Shown: piece by piece, positions 18,255 through 27,494 of the stretch
Numbering within the stretch: position 1 is the stretch's first letter
Layout of the letters: each line of letters opens with the position of its first letter
Source of the DNA: Alphaproteobacteria bacterium
GTDB taxonomy: Bacteria; Pseudomonadota; Alphaproteobacteria; Caulobacterales; Aquidulcibacteraceae
Direction: 5' to 3'
Length of the DNA: 64,000 nucleotides
Assembly: GCA_016124655.1 (NCBI GenBank)
Contig: WGNI01000004.1
Span: 62,001-126,000 of the forward strand
The notes under the pieces: model-generated
What the model was told of the DNA's origin: nothing
The model's input: the letters and a program-made list of their open reading frames with translations, nothing else
Database searches by the model: none
Made by a program: the position numbers and the translations under genes

Positions 18255-18288
18255 CGGCGCGCTGGAGACAGCGCGCCGTTTTGTTTCT
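18255..18288 (+). terminator. Rho-independent terminator of hsp20
   Basis: A perfect 10-bp stem CGGCGCGCTG/CAGCGCGCCG with a GAGA tetraloop, followed by TTTTGTTTCT. It sits 36 bases after the hsp20 stop. It should close the transcript before the convergent gene. Confidence 0.85.
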
Positions 18289-18302
18289 ATTTTCGCGAAC
18301 GA

Positions 18303-19880
18303 TCAGCGGCGAAGAAAATTGCGCACGGCGGCAATGAAATCCGCGGACGCTCCCTCGCGGCCCAAGAGAAGATGATTGGGACTGTCGAGGCCGACGAATT
18401 CCGCGTTCGGGATGGCCGCGGCCAGATCGCGGCCCTGGGCGCTGGGCACGCGCAGATCATTGAGGCTGTGCACGACGAGCGTCGGCGCGGCGATATCCTT
18501 CAAGCGGTGGCGCACGTCGATGTCGGCGAAGGCGTGGAGAAAGCGCACGGCGTTTTCCGGCGACGTGGTGCGGCGCTGGAATTCGTCGAACCATTCGAGT
18601 TCTTCTGCCGTCGCGGTGGGCATGAAGGTTTTTGAGAACAGGTGCCGGTAGGCCGGGTTGGGGCGGCCCCAGCCCTGCTCCGTCAGCACCATCACCGCCT
18701 CGCGTTCGCGCGCTTCGGCGGCGGTGGCGGTATGGCGCCAGCCGGCGGCGTATCCGCCGAACAGGATGAGGTGCGACACGCGCTCGGGGTAGCGCGCCGC
18801 GAACTCGATGGAGACCGCCGAGCCCTGGCTGATGCCCAGGAGCGGAAAGCGCTCGACGCCGGCGGCGTCGGCCACAAGCGCCAGATCATCGACGAAGGTC
18901 TCGAAGCTGATGTCGGCGACGTCCCAATCGGACAGGCCGCAGCCGCGCTCGTCGTAGCGCACGAAGTAAAATGATTGCGCCAGCTCGCGAAACAGCGGAC
19001 TCCAGATCGGCGCCTCCCAATCGAGCTCCAGATGCGAAAGCCAATTGGCGGCCTTTACCAGCGGCGGATTGGCGGCGTCGCCGACGGTCGCCCAGGCCAG
19101 CGACAGACCGCTCGGCGCGCGCACGAAGCGGATCGACTGCCGCGGCGCGCGAAACTCCGTCTCTGGCGCCGGCGGGGCCGCAGCCGCGGCGGGCTCGCGC
19201 CCCGGGGCCGGCGGCTCCAAGCCCGCCTCGCGATAGATACGGGCGAAATCCTCAGCCAGGGCGTCGGCCTCGCGGGGACGGCCCATGCGGCGGCGCGCCC
19301 GAACGGCATGCTGCATCGCGGCGGCTTCAAACGGCGCGTCCTTGGCCCAGCGCAGCGCCCAGATTTCGGCGTCCTGCGGCGTCAGATCCGGCGACAGGGC
19401 GATGCGCCGGGCGATCTTCATGCGCAACAGCGCCGCCTCATTGCGCTGCGCTTCGAGCCAAGCGGCGAAGCCGTCCTGATTGGGCAAATCGCAATCGACC
19501 AGAAGCGTATCGTTGGCGCTGTCCCAGGCCGCGCGCAACAAGGAGAGATCGGCGTCCTCGGAGTCCGCCAGCGTGCGCAGCGTATCGAGATCGACGCCCA
19601 CTTCCGTCATGTCGATCGAGACCCGCTCGCGGTCGGCGATGAGGCGCACCGAAGCGTCATCATTGACGATGGGGCGCAGTTTGCTGAGCGACCAGCGCAG
19701 CGCCCCGCGCGGATCGTCGGGCACGTCCCAAAACAGTTCGCAGAGGCGCTCCTGGCGCTGAGGGGCGCCGGAGAGTGCGAGATAGCCCAACAGCGCGCGG
19801 GTCTTGCGCGAAGCCGGCAGCGGCAGCGGTTCGCCGTCGCGCACGACTTGAAGTGAGCCGAACGTGCGTATTGCGAGCAT
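18303..19880 (-). CDS. Winged-helix/BTAD regulator fused to an alpha/beta hydrolase
   Basis: 525 residues. The N-terminus (1-95) resembles the SARP/OmpR-type winged helix (LAIRTFGSLQVVRDGEPLPL, RKTRALLGYLAL). A BTAD-like helical region runs to about 235 (WALRWAKDAPFEAAAMQHAV, GRPREADALAEDFARIYREA). An Ala/Pro linker leads to an alpha/beta hydrolase (about 260-525) with FVRYDERGCGLSD, nucleophile GISQGS, acid in HSLNDLRVP and His in SPNHLLL. All three catalytic residues are present, so the effector domain may be a working esterase or a ligand sensor. The start at 19880 is chosen over the upstream ATG 19910. Confidence 0.85.
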   Translation of the reverse strand: MLAIRTFGSLQVVRDGEPLPLPASRKTRALLGYLALSGAPQRQERLCELFWDVPDDPRGALRWSLSKLRPIVNDDASVRLIADRERVSIDMTEVGVDLDTLRTLADSEDADLSLLRAAWDSANDTLLVDCDLPNQDGFAAWLEAQRNEAALLRMKIARRIALSPDLTPQDAEIWALRWAKDAPFEAAAMQHAVRARRRMGRPREADALAEDFARIYREAGLEPPAPGREPAAAAAPPAPETEFRAPRQSIRFVRAPSGLSLAWATVGDAANPPLVKAANWLSHLELDWEAPIWSPLFRELAQSFYFVRYDERGCGLSDWDVADISFETFVDDLALVADAAGVERFPLLGISQGSAVSIEFAARYPERVSHLILFGGYAAGWRHTATAAEAREREAVMVLTEQGWGRPNPAYRHLFSKTFMPTATAEELEWFDEFQRRTTSPENAVRFLHAFADIDVRHRLKDIAAPTLVVHSLNDLRVPSAQGRDLAAAIPNAEFVGLDSPNHLLLGREGASADFIAAVRNFLRR

Positions 19881-19981
19881 GGGATCGCCTGCATCCACGA
19901 TAGCACACATCCCCGCCTAGCGGACGCAGCGCCGCGCGAACGCGACGCAGCAGACGCCGCGGCGGGGGTTGTGGGCGCCAT

Positions 19982-20239
19982 CTAGTCGTCGGCGAGCGCG
20001 GTGCGGGCGATGACGGCGGCGCCGGCGAGCGCGGCCCAATTCACCGCCGAGGCGAGGCTGACCTCGCCTGCCTGGCGCAAGGCTCGGGCGATGGCGGGAC
20101 CGGCCGCGTCGGCGCAGGCGCCGATCGGGCACGCGACTCCGCGGACCAACGCGAACGCTTCGTGCATGACTGTCTGCGCGGCTGGATTGAGACAATAGAC
20201 AAGGACGCTTATCGCCGCGATCCAAGGGGTGGCGGACAT
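19982..20239 (-). CDS. Small hypothetical membrane-associated protein
   Basis: 85 residues: an N-terminal hydrophobic helix (TPWIAAISVLVYCLNPAAQ), a middle with two cysteines (GVACPIGACADAAGP), and a C-terminal helix SAVNWAALAGAAVIARTAL. No family is recognised. An upstream GGAAAT (20239 side) could serve as a ribosome site. It lies between the regulator-hydrolase gene and glnII on the same strand. Confidence 0.5.
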   Translation of the reverse strand: MSATPWIAAISVLVYCLNPAAQTVMHEAFALVRGVACPIGACADAAGPAIARALRQAGEVSLASAVNWAALAGAAVIARTALADD

Positions 20240-20323
20240 GGTATTTCCTTCCAGGGGCGTGCGCGCCGGACGCGCGTCGTGCGCGCCCGGCGGCGTTCGT
20301 TTTGGCGTGTATGGCAGGCCGCG

Positions 20324-21394
20324 TTAGGCGGCGGCGATCCGGGCGGCGTCGGCGTCGTCGATGTCGAACACGGTGGCCGCCAGGCGGGCGGCGACGCGGT
20401 ACGGATCGGCGTTGGCGCCGGGGCGGCGGTCTTCGAAATAGCCCGCGCCCGCGCGCTTGACGCCCAGCGGGATGCGGATGGACGCGCCGCGATCGCAATC
20501 GCCAGCCTTGAACTGCGTGATCGAGCAGGTCTCGTGCAGGCCGGTCAGGCGCTCCTCCAGGCGTTCGCCATAGACGGAGATGTGCTGGGCGTGGCTGCGC
20601 TCGAGCCGCTTCATCGCCTTGTAGATGGCGTTGACGCCGCCTTCGGCGCGCATTCTGGCGCTGGAAAAATTGGTGTGCAGGCCGGCGCCGTTCCAATCGC
20701 CCTTCATGGGCTTGTTGTCGAACGAGGCGGTGACGCCATGACGTTCGGCGACGCGCTGCAGCAGATAGCGCGCAAGCCAGAGATGATCGCACACGTTCAG
20801 CAGCGAGGGATCATCGCCGTCGACGCCGCGATAGCCGATCTGAAATTCCCATTGGCCCGGCATGACTTCGGCGTTAAGGCCGAAATAGATCAGGCCCGCG
20901 TCCTGGCACAATTGCGCATGTTCTTCAGCGATGGCGCGGCCGAAGGCGCGGTCAGCGTCGACGCTGCAATAATAGGGGCCCTGCGGGGCGGGAAAGCCGT
21001 CCTTCGGGAATCCCAGCGGGCGGGCGTCGCGCAGCAGCGTGTATTCCTGCTCGAAGCCGATCCAGGCTTCATGCTTGTCGGCGCCGGCGTCGAGGACCGT
21101 GCGCAACACGGCGCGCGTGTTGGAGCGGTGGCTGGCGCCGTCGGCGTCCAGCATTTCGCAGAGCGCAAGCCAGTTGTCGCCGCCGCGGATCGGGTCGCGC
21201 ACGACGGAAACGGGCTGCAGCGCGCAATCGGAATTCGATCCGCTCGCCTGCCCCGTGGAGGAGCCGTCAAAGCTCCACTCGGGCAGATCCTCAGCGTCGA
21301 GGCGGCCGGGATTGACCGTGACGACGCGGGTCTTGGCGCGCAGACCCTGGGTGGGGGCCGAGCCGTCAAGCCAGATGTATTCGATGAAAGACAT
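20324..21394 (-). CDS. glnII: Glutamine synthetase, eukaryote-like type II
   Basis: 356 residues, the length of GSII and much shorter than GSI. It makes glutamine from glutamate and ammonia with ATP in the cytoplasm. LPEWSFDGSSTGQA, WIGFEQEYTLL, GPYYCSVDADRAFGR, NAEVMPGQWEFQIGY and THNF-like LHTNFSSARMR are diagnostic. The start MSFIEYIWLDG is preceded by AAAGGA about nine bases away. In rhizobia glnII is often nitrogen-controlled, but I find no convincing sigma-54 promoter in the 130 bases upstream. Confidence 0.96.
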   Translation of the reverse strand: MSFIEYIWLDGSAPTQGLRAKTRVVTVNPGRLDAEDLPEWSFDGSSTGQASGSNSDCALQPVSVVRDPIRGGDNWLALCEMLDADGASHRSNTRAVLRTVLDAGADKHEAWIGFEQEYTLLRDARPLGFPKDGFPAPQGPYYCSVDADRAFGRAIAEEHAQLCQDAGLIYFGLNAEVMPGQWEFQIGYRGVDGDDPSLLNVCDHLWLARYLLQRVAERHGVTASFDNKPMKGDWNGAGLHTNFSSARMRAEGGVNAIYKAMKRLERSHAQHISVYGERLEERLTGLHETCSITQFKAGDCDRGASIRIPLGVKRAGAGYFEDRRPGANADPYRVAARLAATVFDIDDADAARIAAA

Positions 21395-21525
21395 GGGTTC
21401 AGGTCCTTTGAAGGCGTGTGTTGCGTGCCTTGAACCAGCCCATCGTGGGAGCCATCGTGGCAATGGGCGCGGGGACTCCGCCCGTGAAGCGTGGAAATTG
21501 CGTGTGAAGGCCCGATTGTAGCGGT

Positions 21526-22701
21526 TTATTCCGCGATCAGGCGGTTTGGCGCGCGGATCGCGTCGGGGCTTTGGTTGAGCGCCAAAACTTCCGCCAGCAA
21601 GGAAAGAACCGAAGAGGAGCGATCGCCGTGTTCGGCGTCGTCGCGGCAAGGCCCGCGCTCTGAGGCCTGATAACAGGAGCGGCTTACCGCAGGCCCTGCC
21701 CAATAGCGCTTGCCGGCATATTCGACGCTGGCGGCGTAAGGCCGGCGGGCGGAATCTTCATCGAGCTCCATGCGAAACAGCGGCACCGAACCGCCGCCGC
21801 GCAGGCCCGCCGTGCGCACATTCAGCGGCGCTTCGATCGCGCCGTGATCGCCGGCCTCGCCGCGCATCAATTCGCCGACATAATAAATGCAATCGTCCAG
21901 CGAGCGCAGGTGAAACACATAGATGGCGCCGCCGACGACGAAGCGCGGATCGCATTGTTCGCCGCCGGGCGCACGCTGGACGGGGCGTTCGGGCGCGTAG
22001 GCTTCGACCAGACCGCAGACTTCGCGCGCGCCGGACGGCGTCATGCGCTGCGGGGTCTGACCTTCAATCGACGCAAGAAAAGCGCGGGCCTCGCGCACGA
22101 AGCCGCAGCCGGAGCTGTCGACGCCGTCGGCGCAATCGGCGCGGATATTGTTTGCTTCGTTGACAAATTCTTCGACGCGCGGGGCGCCGTCCGCGCCCGG
22201 CGTGATTTTCGAGATGCGCTCCACGAGCACGAACGTGAGCAAGTCGCGCGGCCAGCCATTGCTCCAGTAATGGCCGAAGATGTCGGGCGCGATGGGCTGA
22301 AACGCGGTGCGGGTCAGGGTTTCGGCGGAAAAGGGCTGGACCGCGTAAGACGGGCGCGACTGGGTTTCGCGGGTCAGGCCGAAATTGCCGAAGCCCCAGG
22401 GCGAGGAGCCTTCGCCGAGCGGGATCGAGCCTGCGCCGATATTTTCCTGAAAGCGCAAAGACGGAGAATCCTGGATGCCCGTCATGGAGAGATAGAAGCG
22501 CGGCAGGCGATCGCGGGAGCGCAGCACGTTGAGCAGGATTTGCGCGGTGACGGCGCGGCCATAGGCGTCGTTGAAGGCGGCGGCGTCATCGCTGATCTGG
22601 CGCGCCAGGCTCTCGCGCCGCAGGGGAAGGCTCGGCGCGGTGGCGCAGGCGGCCAGCGCGGCGGCCATTCCCAGCACGGCGGTCGATCGCACCATCCCCA
22701 T
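21526..22701 (-). CDS. Putative outer-membrane lipoprotein of unknown function
   Basis: 391 residues beginning MGMVRSTAVLGMAAALAAC, a type II signal peptide. The body is soluble-looking, with DAYGRAVTAQILLNVLRSRD, LTFVLVERISKITPG and several cysteines (CADGVDSSGCGF, CGLVEAYAP, CDPRF) that could form disulphides. The frame is open far upstream, but that extension lies antisense to the carbonic anhydrase gene and is rejected. No family is recognised with confidence. Confidence 0.75.
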   Translation of the reverse strand: MGMVRSTAVLGMAAALAACATAPSLPLRRESLARQISDDAAAFNDAYGRAVTAQILLNVLRSRDRLPRFYLSMTGIQDSPSLRFQENIGAGSIPLGEGSSPWGFGNFGLTRETQSRPSYAVQPFSAETLTRTAFQPIAPDIFGHYWSNGWPRDLLTFVLVERISKITPGADGAPRVEEFVNEANNIRADCADGVDSSGCGFVREARAFLASIEGQTPQRMTPSGAREVCGLVEAYAPERPVQRAPGGEQCDPRFVVGGAIYVFHLRSLDDCIYYVGELMRGEAGDHGAIEAPLNVRTAGLRGGGSVPLFRMELDEDSARRPYAASVEYAGKRYWAGPAVSRSCYQASERGPCRDDAEHGDRSSSVLSLLAEVLALNQSPDAIRAPNRLIAE

Positions 22702-22800
22702 GACGGCTGTCGTAGCAGCGAACGCAGGCCGACGCGATATCGCTCCCCGGACAGGCTGTGCGGCTTGCCTTGTTCGCGCAGCGATGTTTGAAGGCCGTCC

Positions 22801-23406
22801 ATGAAACTGCTGCTTGAAGGCTATGAGCGCTTCCGGGGCCAGACTTGGCCGCGGCTGGCTGACATCTATCGCGGGCTGGCGGACGGCCAGTCGCCGCGGA
22901 TCCTGGTGATCTCCTGCTCCGACAGCCGAACCGATCCGGCCACCATCTTCGACGCCGCGCCTGGCGAGCTCTTCATCGTGCGCAACGTGGCCAATCTGGT
23001 GCCGCCGTTCGAGCAGGGCGAAGGCTTTCACGGCACCAGCGCTGCGATCGAATTCGCGGTGACGGCGCTGAAGGTGCAGACCATCCTGGTGCTCGGGCAT
23101 GCCCGCTGCGGGGGCTGCGCGGCGGCGCTGGCGCCGGAAACGCTCAATCCTGGGTCGTTCCTGGCGACCTGGGTGACGCTGCTGGAGCCCGCCAAACAGC
23201 GCATCGCACATGTTCACGGCGACAAGCACGAGGCGCTTGAGCATGAATCCATCAAGGTCGCGATGGAGAACCTGCGCACGTTTCCGTTTGTCGCGGAGGC
23301 GCTGGACGCCAAAAGATTGAGCATCGTCGGCGCACGCTTCGATATCGCGACGGGCGTCCTTGAGATGTACGACGCTGAGAGAAACACGTTTTCTCCGCTG
23401 CACTAA
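22801..23406 (+). CDS. Beta-class carbonic anhydrase
   Basis: 201 residues. It hydrates CO2 to bicarbonate using zinc. Ligands are seen in ISCSDSRTDPATIF (Cys, with the Asp-Arg dyad) and VLGHARCGGC (His and Cys). RNVANLVPPFEQ and HGTSAAIEFAV complete the family pattern. It supplies bicarbonate for carboxylations such as carbamoyl phosphate synthesis; carB lies 4 kb downstream, but not in the same operon. It is divergent from the lipoprotein gene across 100 bases. Confidence 0.96.
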   Translation: MKLLLEGYERFRGQTWPRLADIYRGLADGQSPRILVISCSDSRTDPATIFDAAPGELFIVRNVANLVPPFEQGEGFHGTSAAIEFAVTALKVQTILVLGHARCGGCAAALAPETLNPGSFLATWVTLLEPAKQRIAHVHGDKHEALEHESIKVAMENLRTFPFVAEALDAKRLSIVGARFDIATGVLEMYDAERNTFSPLH

Positions 23407-23523
23407 ATTGGCTTAATTCTTGATCACCCCAGTGATCGGCCGAAAAGAGCGTGCTAAAGACCCTTTGGCGGCTGTGAATAAGGGGATCGGAGCGCCTGCT
23501 TCGAGTGCGCGTTGGGAGACGGC

Positions 23524-25299
23524 ATGGCGGACGTGCTCATTGTTTGTGTCCGCGAGGACGAGCATCAGGCGAAGGCGTTCGCCGACATGTTCGAGCGCGC
23601 GGGCCTCAACGTCGGCGGCGCGCCCAGCGCAGACGCCGATCTTCGCCGCGCCGGCGCCTCGGTCGTCGTATGGTCCCACGCCAGCATCCGCTCGCGCGCC
23701 TTTCTCGACGCCGCGCAGCGGGCGGTGAACGCCGGCAAGGCCGTGATCGCCTGCCTGATCGATCCGCCGCCGCCGACCAGCATCAACAATTCGCCCTGCT
23801 TCGACCTGCGCGACTGGAGCGGCGATACCGAAGACCCCGCGCTCGATCCGCTGTTCTTCGCGGTCGACCGGATGGTGACGCAGGCCCGCTCCGGCGGGGC
23901 CGCGGCGCCGGTTCATGAAGGCGGGCTCGCCGCCGCAGCCGCCGCGAGCGCGCCCGCGCGTCAACCGATGGCGCAGACCGCCGCCGCCGCGCCGCCGCCC
24001 TACGCCCGCGGCGCGCGCGCCGCGCCGGCGCCGAGCTTCGATCCAGCGCCGCGCCAGCCCACGCCGCTGCGCGCGGCCCCGGCTGCGCCCGCGCCGAGCA
24101 GCGATGCGGTGACCGCTGAAGCGCAGCACTGGAAACAGATCCGCCACAGCCGCAACGCGGAAGACTTCCTGCGCCATCTTGCGCAATTTGGCCCAGACGG
24201 CGCCTTTTCAGAGCTGGCGCAGATGCGGCTCGACGAATTGCAGGCGCAGCCGCCGCGCGCCGCGGCGTCGCGCGCGCCGCGCCGGCCCACGCAGCCGGCG
24301 CCGACGCCGCCCGCTGCGGCCGCGCCGCGCCCTGTCGCGCCGCCGCGTCCCGCTGCGCCCGCGCCGCGCCCGGTCGCGCGTCCCGCGCCGGCGCCGATGC
24401 CGCCGGCTGGAGCATCCATCGAACCCGTGTGGGGCGAAGGCGCGCCATTGGCCGCGCCGCGCCGTCCCGAACCCGTACAGCCCGCGATGGGCGGATTTGA
24501 GCCGCGCTACGAGCCGCAGCAGCGGCCAATCTATGTCGACCGCGCGCCGGTCGAGCCGCGCCGCGCCGGCGGCATGGGCCGCGTCGTGGTGGTGCTGGCG
24601 ATCCTGGGCGCGGGCGCGCTTGGCGCGGGCATGTGGGCCGGCGGCGGCTTGAGCGGGCTCTCGCTCGCCGGCGTGACCGCCAGCAACGCGCCCGGAGACG
24701 GCGAAGACTGGGCGGCCCCGGTTGAGCAGGCGGAAGCCGCGACCGGCACGGAAGGTCTCACCGCTCTGGCCGCGACGACCACGCAAGACGCCAGCCCGGC
24801 TGTGGCGCCGGCGGGTGTTGGCGGCATCGAAGAAGACGAACCGCCGCCGCGGCCGCGCACCACAGCGAGCGCAGCGCCGTCGACCTTCCGCCCGGCGCAG
24901 GAAAACTCCGCCGCCCTCGCGCCGCTGCCGACGCCGGCGGCGCAGGTGACGCCGGCCTCCGCGCCGCAGCTGCAAGCGCCGACGCCGACCCCGCCACAGG
25001 TGCGTCTTCGGCCCGGAGCCGTAACGTGGGCCGATCGCCCCTCGGCCAGCCGCATCTCGGCGCTGTTTCCTGCGCGCGCGCTGCGTGAAAACGTGTCCGG
25101 GCGAGCTGAACTCGACTGCCTGATCCTGACGACCTACCAGGCGCGCTGCGTGGTGGTGAGCGAGTCCCCTCAGGGCTACGGCTTCGGCCAGGCCGCGATG
25201 CGCGCGTCAGGCGGCTTCCGCGCCGAACGCGCGCTGGACGACGGATCGCCGGCCGTGGGCGCGCGGACGCGCGTGGCGATCACGTTCCGCGCGGAGTAA
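23524..25299 (+). CDS. TIR-domain / TonB C-terminal-domain fusion protein
   Basis: 591 residues. Residues 1-125 look like a TIR domain (ADVLIVCVREDEHQAKAFAD, ASVVVWSHASIRS, GKAVIACLID). The Glu expected at the NADase site appears replaced (SRAFLDAA). A Pro/Ala linker is broken at about 198-240 by a WKQIRHSRNAEDFLRHLAQF motif of the kind seen beside caspase-like and other signalling domains. More Pro/Ala follows, then one membrane helix (about 352-375) and a second linker. A TonB-C-like domain fills 501-591 (LFPARALRENVSGRAELDC, VVSESPQGYGFGQAAM). ATG 23524 has GGGAG five bases upstream. The TIR side should face the cytoplasm and TonB-C the periplasm. Confidence 0.8.
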   Translation: MADVLIVCVREDEHQAKAFADMFERAGLNVGGAPSADADLRRAGASVVVWSHASIRSRAFLDAAQRAVNAGKAVIACLIDPPPPTSINNSPCFDLRDWSGDTEDPALDPLFFAVDRMVTQARSGGAAAPVHEGGLAAAAAASAPARQPMAQTAAAAPPPYARGARAAPAPSFDPAPRQPTPLRAAPAAPAPSSDAVTAEAQHWKQIRHSRNAEDFLRHLAQFGPDGAFSELAQMRLDELQAQPPRAAASRAPRRPTQPAPTPPAAAAPRPVAPPRPAAPAPRPVARPAPAPMPPAGASIEPVWGEGAPLAAPRRPEPVQPAMGGFEPRYEPQQRPIYVDRAPVEPRRAGGMGRVVVVLAILGAGALGAGMWAGGGLSGLSLAGVTASNAPGDGEDWAAPVEQAEAATGTEGLTALAATTTQDASPAVAPAGVGGIEEDEPPPRPRTTASAAPSTFRPAQENSAALAPLPTPAAQVTPASAPQLQAPTPTPPQVRLRPGAVTWADRPSASRISALFPARALRENVSGRAELDCLILTTYQARCVVVSESPQGYGFGQAAMRASGGFRAERALDDGSPAVGARTRVAITFRAE

Positions 25300-25311
25300 T
25301 CGCGGACGCGC

Positions 25312-27096
25312 TCAGTGCGTGATGCGCAGCTCGCCGATGCCGGTGCCGATGGCGCGGAATACAGCGCGCAGTTCTGATTGGCTGTCGGCGGTGAAGGCGT
25401 GCTCGCTGTCGGTCGCGCAATTGCGCAAGAGCGTGCGCACGGCATTGCTCGGCTCACGGAACACGACGGTGTAGATCTCGATGCCGGCGTTCTTGATGTT
25501 CTGGCACAGGATCGCTTCGCGCGAGTCGACATAGCTCACGTACGCGCCGGAAGACGTAATGTTGCGGCGATACTGAACGGGCATGCTGCCGTGCACGGCG
25601 CCGGCTTGGCTCTCGCCGTCGGCGAACTCCGTCCAAAGGCCGCGGTGATTATAGGCGGCCATATCGGACGCCAGCACGTCGATGCTGCCCACATTGGTGT
25701 TTTCACCGTCGGTCATGAGCACGACGATCTTGCGCACTTCCTCGGGGTCGTACGGCGCGCCTTGCGTGAACGGCGCGGTCGGCGACAGGACATGCCAGCC
25801 CCAGGAGAGGCCCGCGACCTGGTTGGTGCCGCCGCCGCTCCAGTGGCGCATGGCGCGGGCGGCGTCGACCAGCGTGTCGCGGTCGTTCGTCAGCGGGATG
25901 ATCGGCGTGGGGCAGCCGCGATTGGGGCCCGACACGTTGGGGGCAGCGCCGCCGACGGGGTTGGCGTTCTGGCCGTTGTATTTGAAGACGTTGAACGTGC
26001 GCCAATAATTCGCGTTCGCCGCGCTGCCGCCGATGTCATAGCGCATGGTGACGCCTGCGGTGTTGGCGCCGTTGGTGGCGATGATGTTGGCGAAGTCGTC
26101 GTCGAAATAATCATTGGTTTCGCCGTCGCGCGTGTCGATCCACATGAAGGGCACGAACAGCGTGTCGGGATTGCCGATGCTGGGCGCGGTGTCCTGCACA
26201 TCATACGGCTCAGGGCGCAATTCGACGCAACCGCCCCAATCCTCGTTGCCGACGAGATCGTAGAGCGTGAAATAATTGATCTGATTGGGCGTGAAGGCGT
26301 AGCAGCGCGTGCCGTTGCGCACCCAATTGACGCGATAGGGACCGGTATAACCGGCATAGGGCAGCGTGTTGATGTTTTCGCAATTGGCGCCCATCCAGTT
26401 GGAATGGTTGACGCGGCCAATCATGCGATCTTCCAGCAATTCGCCGTTATAGGGCGCAACGCCCGTGGTATCCATCCAATCCAGCCGCGAGGGATCGTTG
26501 CCGATATTGACCTGCGCGACGAACGGCACGAGCGCCACTTTGACCGTGTCGCCATCGATCGACAGAAGCGATTCAATGAGCTCTTCGGTGCTGTCGCGCA
26601 GCACCTGCATGTCGTTGGACATCGAGCCGGTGTTGTCGAGCACGAGCGCGACTTCCAGCGGCGGGCTGGCTTCGGAAATCGATTCCGAAGCGACGCGGAT
26701 GGTCCAGTCCTGATTGCGGATGAGACGCGCGAGGCCCAATTCCATGTCGAGGCTGACGCTGACGCGGTGGCCGCCGTCCTCCATCTGTACGACATTGAAC
26801 GTCAAATCATTGGTAAGGCCGGGATTGCCGAGGGTCTGATCGAAGTAAGCGCGCGCGGCGGTGACGCGTTCAGCGAAAGGCAAAGCGGAGCTGCGCTCAG
26901 CGACCAGCGCTGCGCCGTCGGTGGCGTTTTGCACCTGGGCGCGCAAGGTCTGCGCGCGGGCGAAGTCCGTCGACAGGCCGATCAGCGCAAGCAGCGTGGC
27001 GCCGACGAGGCCCCACAGCATGGCGACGTTGCCGTCGCGATTGCGCGCGAAAGAGACGAGTTGGGCCCAGAGGCCCAAAGGCGCTTGCAGTGACAC
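25312..27096 (-). CDS. TadG-like pilus-assembly/von Willebrand factor A protein
   Basis: 594 residues. The N-terminus RNRDGNVAMLWGLVGATLLA is the TadE/TadG-type membrane segment (residues 18-45) after which the protein faces the periplasm. A vWA domain follows, with MIDAS-like VLDNTGSMSND near residue 150 and a later KIVVLMTDGENT. A long Asn/Gly/Tyr-rich insertion separates the two vWA halves. It likely takes part in Tad (Flp) pilus assembly or surface adhesion, although no other tad genes are near. It converges on the TIR-TonB gene with 12 bases between stops. Confidence 0.85.
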   Translation of the reverse strand: MSLQAPLGLWAQLVSFARNRDGNVAMLWGLVGATLLALIGLSTDFARAQTLRAQVQNATDGAALVAERSSALPFAERVTAARAYFDQTLGNPGLTNDLTFNVVQMEDGGHRVSVSLDMELGLARLIRNQDWTIRVASESISEASPPLEVALVLDNTGSMSNDMQVLRDSTEELIESLLSIDGDTVKVALVPFVAQVNIGNDPSRLDWMDTTGVAPYNGELLEDRMIGRVNHSNWMGANCENINTLPYAGYTGPYRVNWVRNGTRCYAFTPNQINYFTLYDLVGNEDWGGCVELRPEPYDVQDTAPSIGNPDTLFVPFMWIDTRDGETNDYFDDDFANIIATNGANTAGVTMRYDIGGSAANANYWRTFNVFKYNGQNANPVGGAAPNVSGPNRGCPTPIIPLTNDRDTLVDAARAMRHWSGGGTNQVAGLSWGWHVLSPTAPFTQGAPYDPEEVRKIVVLMTDGENTNVGSIDVLASDMAAYNHRGLWTEFADGESQAGAVHGSMPVQYRRNITSSGAYVSYVDSREAILCQNIKNAGIEIYTVVFREPSNAVRTLLRNCATDSEHAFTADSQSELRAVFRAIGTGIGELRITH

Positions 27097-27494
27097 GGTT
27101 CAGCCCGATCCATACAAAGATGCAGCTGAGCCTTTATCAAAGCTCTCTTAACGTCTGATTGTTTCGTATGGTAAAAAGCGACTTCCGATGGTGCGGCGCG
27201 TTGATATCTTAGACGCCCGGCGCGCAATTGCGCAGGCGAATCCTTTTCAATTCCTTAAAACCTTTGCGAAACCGCGGGAAGACCGGGGCGCCGAAGGCCG
27301 GCTGAAGCGGCGCGATCGTCCCCTTCGCGCGCGCGGGGCAGGCGGACGCGGGAACGGCTTGGTCGAACGCGGCTGGGGCAAGCTGCGTCAGCCCTGGGCA
27401 TTGCGCACCCGCCCCGGCGCCGTTAATCACGCCCGATCCTGACACCTGGGATCGATTCTGGAATCGGCGCGGCTTGCGCCGTGGGCCCGCACGC
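27097..27494. other. Intergenic region between divergent tadG-like gene and carB
   Basis: About 400 bases with no gene I can support. The left part is AT-richer than its surroundings (CTTTATCAAAGCTCTCTTAAC, near 27131) and should hold the promoter of the minus-strand gene. The right part is GC-rich with short palindromes and should hold the carB promoter. No riboswitch or attenuator was recognised. Confidence 0.5.

Noticed and set aside
21395-21525. Possible sigma-54 promoter before glnII
   Set aside because: A GGCACG element is present, but the GC that should follow GG by ten bases is misplaced by two; not supportable.
22702-23403. N-terminal extension of the 391-residue lipoprotein across the carbonic anhydrase gene
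   Set aside because: The extension is antisense to a clear carbonic anhydrase and would destroy the signal peptide.
25378-27093. 571-codon open frame opposite the TadG-like gene
   Set aside because: Antisense shadow with no recognisable fold; the minus-strand gene has clear motifs.
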